A program made the translations under genes and the position numbers. Shown piece by piece: positions 61,227-64,000 of a stretch of 64,000 nt of DNA (positions within the stretch are counted from its first letter, which is position 1; each line of letters starts with the position of its first letter). Origin of the DNA: Pseudoruegeria aquimaris (GTDB lineage Bacteria > Pseudomonadota > Alphaproteobacteria > Rhodobacterales > Rhodobacteraceae); assembly GCF_900172235.1 (NCBI RefSeq), contig NZ_FWFQ01000013.1, positions 1-64,000 on the forward strand. Reading direction: 5' to 3'. Below the pieces are notes generated by a model. It saw only the letters and a program-made list of their open reading frames with translations. It ran no database searches and was not told the DNA's origin.

Positions 61227-61957
61227 GCGCCCAGCCTTTCTCGTGCCAGCAGCGCCTTCAGGCGGCGGCTGCGGATCTCGGTGCGGGTGCGCAGCAGCAC
61301 CAGCGCCACGAAGAGCAGCACGAAGCCGAGGATGCAGATCAGGAGCGGGAAGAAGAAGACGTTGGAGATGTTCTCCTCCTTGTCCAGCGACAGGCTCGCG
61401 CCCTGGTGCAGGCCCTGGTTCCAGAAATTCACCGCGTAGCGCGACAGCAGCGCGAAGATCGAGCCCACGAGGCAGAGCACGCCCGTCAGGTCGGCGGCGG
61501 TGTCGGGGTTGTCGATCGCCGCCCAGAGCGCGATGTAGCCCAGATAGAAGAGGAACAGGATCAGGAAGCTCGTGAGCCGCGGATCCCAGGCCCAGTAGGT
61601 GCCCCACATCGGCTGGCCCCAGATCGCGCCGGTCAGCAGCGCGATGAGCGTCATCACCAGCCCCACGGGCGCGGCGGCCCGTGCCGCCAGCGCCGAGACG
61701 TGGTGCCGGCGCACGATCCAGATCAGCGAGGCCACCAGCATCATCAGCCAGGCGTTGATCGCCATCAGCGCGCTCGGCACGTGCAGGTAGATGATCTTGA
61801 CCGTGGAGCCCTGCCGGAAATCATCCGGCGTGAAGAAGAACCCCCACACCAGCCCCACGATCAGGCAGACGCCCGCCGCGATGGAGACACCCGGCAGCAT
61901 CCATGCCGACGTCTGCATGAACTTCTTTGGATTCGCATATTCCCAGAGTGATGACAT
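61223..61957 (-). CDS. ccmC: Haem exporter/lyase subunit CcmC
   Basis: Six-helix inner-membrane protein that hands haem to CcmE. 244 aa with the tryptophan-rich haem-handling motif MWGTYWAWDPRLTSFL and flanking His (YLHVPSA, NQGLHQGA). Follows ccmB by 54 bp. Confidence 0.97.
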   Translation of the reverse strand: MSSLWEYANPKKFMQTSAWMLPGVSIAAGVCLIVGLVWGFFFTPDDFRQGSTVKIIYLHVPSALMAINAWLMMLVASLIWIVRRHHVSALAARAAAPVGLVMTLIALLTGAIWGQPMWGTYWAWDPRLTSFLILFLFYLGYIALWAAIDNPDTAADLTGVLCLVGSIFALLSRYAVNFWNQGLHQGASLSLDKEENISNVFFFPLLICILGFVLLFVALVLLRTRTEIRSRRLKALLARERLGA

Positions 61958-62011
61958 GACTCGTTTGTTGGCCCCTGATGCCGGTCTTGTTCCGTTTATA
62001 CGGTGAAATGC

Positions 62012-62668
62012 TCAGCGAATATTGATGCGGATTGCCGCAGCCGCCGCGAAGGGCAGGATGGCGATGGCGCCCAGCGTGATCCCGGCCAGCAGCAGCAGCG
62101 GCGTGGTGGTGGCCTGCCCCTCGATGCCGCGGCGCAGGGTTTCGGCCCCGAAGATCAGCGTCGGCACGTAGAGCGGCAGCACCAGCAGCGACAGCAGCAA
62201 CCCGCCGCGCTTCAGCCCCACGGTGAGCGCCGCCCCGAAGGCGCCGATGAAGCTCAGCGCCGGCGTGCCGACGGCAAGCGTGATCAGCAGCCATTGGTAG
62301 CCCGGCGCGGGCAGGCTCAGCAGCACCCCGAGAAGCGGCGCCACCAGCGTGAGCGGCAGCCCCGTGGTGAGCCAATGGGCCAGCGCCTTCACCGCCGTCA
62401 TGCCTTCCAGCGGCAGCGGCGCGGTGGCCAGAAGATCGAGCGAGCCGTCCTCGTAGTCCAGCGCGAAGATGCGGTCGAGCGAGAGAAGGCAGGCGAGCAG
62501 CGCCCCGACCCAGAGGATCCCCGGCGCGATCCGCCCCAGCACCTGGCTTTCCGGCCCGACGCCGAAGGGCACGAGCACCGTGAGGATCAGGAAGAAGGCA
62601 AGGCCGAGGCCGAAGCCCCCGCCCGACCGGATGGCAAGCCGCAGGTCTCTCAGAAGCAGTGCGATCAC
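62012..62668 (-). CDS. ccmB: Haem exporter permease CcmB
   Basis: ABC permease partner of CcmA; about six helices; 218 aa, normal length. Starts GTG at 62668, overlapping the ccmA stop (GTGA), [34 protein letters not shown] is the family signature loop. Confidence 0.96.
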   Translation of the reverse strand: MIALLLRDLRLAIRSGGGFGLGLAFFLILTVLVPFGVGPESQVLGRIAPGILWVGALLACLLSLDRIFALDYEDGSLDLLATAPLPLEGMTAVKALAHWLTTGLPLTLVAPLLGVLLSLPAPGYQWLLITLAVGTPALSFIGAFGAALTVGLKRGGLLLSLLVLPLYVPTLIFGAETLRRGIEGQATTTPLLLLAGITLGAIAILPFAAAAAIRINIR

Positions 62669-63291
62669 AGGAAGGCCTCGCTGAAACCGTCGTCGAAGGC
62701 GCGCGCGCTGTCGGCGGTGGCGCGGAAGGGGGTGAGATCCAGCACCTCGGCCTCGAAGCCGAGATCGATGTGGGTGGCGATCAGGGCGGCCCCGCCACTG
62801 GCGCAATGGGCCTTTACGGCCTGCGCGAAGAGCCCGACGCTGGCCGCGTCCAGCGAGACGGTCGGCTCGTCCAGCGCCCAGATGCGGCGCCCCGTCACCA
62901 GAAGGCGCGCCAGCCCGAGGCGGCGTTTCTGCCCGGCCGAAAGATTGTGCGCCTGCCTCTCGCTCAGGTCTTCCAAATTGAAGGCCGCCAGCGCCGGCGC
63001 GATATCGCGCGTGCCGTAGATCCGGGCCCAGAACCACAGGTTCTCCGCGACGGTCAGCGTCGCCTTGAGCCCGTCGGCATGGGCGGCATAGGCGAAGGCC
63101 TCGCGATCGAGCGAGATCTCCCCGGCCAGCGCCGGCTGCAAGCCCGCCAGCGTGCGCAGGAGGGTTGTCTTGCCGATGCCGTTGGGGCCGCGCAGCAGCA
63201 GCGCCTGCCCGGAGGCCAGCCCGAAGCTCACGCCCGTCAGCACCGGGATGCCGCCGCGCGCGCAGGCCAGATCGCTTACCTTCAGTTCCAT
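62665..63291 (-). CDS. ccmA: Haem exporter ATP-binding protein CcmA
   Basis: 208-aa ABC ATPase that drives release of haem-loaded CcmE. Walker [17 protein letters not shown], signature [15 protein letters not shown], Walker [12 protein letters not shown], and switch ATHIDLG. First gene of ccmABCDG proper. Confidence 0.97.
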   Translation of the reverse strand: MELKVSDLACARGGIPVLTGVSFGLASGQALLLRGPNGIGKTTLLRTLAGLQPALAGEISLDREAFAYAAHADGLKATLTVAENLWFWARIYGTRDIAPALAAFNLEDLSERQAHNLSAGQKRRLGLARLLVTGRRIWALDEPTVSLDAASVGLFAQAVKAHCASGGAALIATHIDLGFEAEVLDLTPFRATADSARAFDDGFSEAFL

Positions 63292-63323
63292 GCCAGAGGC
63301 TTAGCCCATCCCGCCGGCGCCGC

Positions 63324-63686
63324 CTAGCCCGCGGAGACGGGCAGCAGTGCCGCACCCACGCGGCGGCCTTCGCTGATGAGCACGTTGTAGGTGCGGCAGG
63401 CCGCGGGGCTGTTCATCGCCTCCACCCCGAGGCCGGCGGCCTCCAGCGTGCTGCGCAGGCCTTCGGGCAGATGGGCCGTCTCCGCCCCGGTGCCGATGAA
63501 GAGCACGTCCAGCACGTCGGCAAGGGCGGTGAGCGGCGCGATGTCCTCGTAGCCGCCCCAGCCCTGCACGCCTTCAGGCCCGAGCAGCAGGGCGCCTTCA
63601 TGCACCTGCCCCGCGATGCGGAAGAAGCCGGGGCCGTAGCCGTCGACAGGCAGGGCATCGGTGAAGCGGATCTCGTTCAGGCGCAT
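63324..63686 (-). CDS. Mth938-like domain protein (DUF498)
   Basis: 120 aa with the small alpha/beta Mth938 fold: GYGPGFFRIAGQVHEGALLL, VLFIGTGAETAHLPEGLR and MNSPAACRTYNVLISEGR. ATG at 63686. The family accompanies sec and ccm genes in alphaproteobacteria and is related to an assembly factor of respiratory complex I in eukaryotes; its bacterial role is unknown. It lies 33 bp upstream of ccmA. Confidence 0.9.
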   Translation of the reverse strand: MRLNEIRFTDALPVDGYGPGFFRIAGQVHEGALLLGPEGVQGWGGYEDIAPLTALADVLDVLFIGTGAETAHLPEGLRSTLEAAGLGVEAMNSPAACRTYNVLISEGRRVGAALLPVSAG

Positions 63687-63714
63687 GGGCGGCGGCCCCT
63701 TTCCGGCGGTCAGG

Positions 63715-64000
63715 TCAGGCATCAAACAGTGGCAGGCCGGCAAGCGCCGCCCCCGCGATCAGCAGGTAGGCGACGCGGCGGTAGGCGGTTTCGGCCTCCG
63801 GGCAGAAGATAGCCGCCCCGGCGACATTGGCCAAGAGATAGGGCACGACGAGAAGGCCGCCCAGCACCAGCGCGCCCGGCACAAGCACGCCGCCGAGCCA
63901 CATCACGCCGATCATCAGCACGTCGGCCATCAGCAGGTAGAGCAGCGTGTTCGCGCGCACCGCCGCCGCGCCGTAGGGCCCGGCCATGTACATCAGGATC
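63715..64000 (-). CDS. TauE/SafE (TSUP) family transporter, C-terminal part
   Basis: Partial: the reading frame enters from the right edge. It has GPYGAAAVRANTLLYLLMAD, three further helices and a short terminal tail. This is the final half of a sulfite/organosulfonate exporter family protein. It ends 28 bp before the Mth938-like start on the same strand. Confidence 0.75.
   Translation of the reverse strand, partial: ILMYMAGPYGAAAVRANTLLYLLMADVLMIGVMWLGGVLVPGALVLGGLLVVPYLLANVAGAAIFCPEAETAYRRVAYLLIAGAALAGLPLFDA

Overview
The window is GC-rich, densely packed DNA from an alphaproteobacterium. It is most likely a marine member of the Rhodobacterales (Roseobacter group). This is inferred from the block trpG-trpD-trpC-moaC-moeA-lexA-comEC-gltX-gltA, the glyQ/glyS neighbourhood, a ccmABCDG cluster, an alphaproteobacterial GAAC-N7-GAAC LexA box, a SAM-II riboswitch in front of metZ, and a complete DMSP lyase gene, dddP. 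Nearly everything is chromosomal housekeeping. The only mobile DNA seen is the tail of an IS5-type transposase at the left edge. No tRNA, rRNA, CRISPR array or prophage was found.

Layout. 0.2-8.4 kb: nnr, then glnB-glnA (nitrogen signalling and assimilation), a DUF3445 haem oxidative demethylase-like gene divergent from dddP, an alpha/beta hydrolase-OsmC fusion and an orphan sulfotransferase-like gene. 8.4-20.2 kb: a YibQ-like protein, then the tightly overlapping trpGDC-moaC-moeA run, lexA with its own SOS-controlled promoter, comEC, gltX and gltA. 20.3-24.5 kb: folB-folP-glmM on the minus strand and a SleB cell-wall hydrolase. 24.7-33 kb: a PPDK-like protein, glyS, gltS, a small anchored protein and glyQ on the minus strand, with marC inserted on the plus strand. 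33-40 kb: a NUDIX hydrolase, a PLP decarboxylase, a secreted protease-fold protein without a catalytic triad, trkH, a marR gene broken by an amber codon, and folE2. 40.3-42.2 kb: metZ with a SAM-II riboswitch and attenuator, then an AT-richer stretch with a candidate small RNA. 42.2-48.5 kb: an alpha/beta hydrolase, a LysR regulator divergent from gcdH plus an amine-oxidase-like gene, and a GntR regulator divergent from an AbrB-type membrane protein. 48.5-55.6 kb: purB, a HxlR-controlled quinone reductase/GST/DsbA-like operon, small exported proteins, a lipid A-type acyltransferase and a DUF1223 protein. 55.8-64 kb: acnA, a 15-bp minisatellite, a ClC channel, and the ccmABCDG operon with a Mth938-like gene and a partial TauE/SafE transporter.

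How the genes work together. Nitrogen entry (glnB-glnA), C1/sulfur metabolism (dddP, DUF3445, metZ, folE2/folB/folP) and lysine or glutarate breakdown (gcdH module) are set among envelope and cytochrome c maturation genes. The observations most worth checking are: three LexA half-sites at exact 11-bp spacing with the lexA -35 overlapping the moeA stop codon; an intergenic repeat carried in frame inside nnr; three proteins whose folds look intact but whose catalytic residues are lost (trypsin fold, YibQ deacetylase fold, PPDK ATP-grasp); the amber codon in marR; and an uncharacterised C-terminal domain on FolB. I did not see a wholly new multi-gene system.
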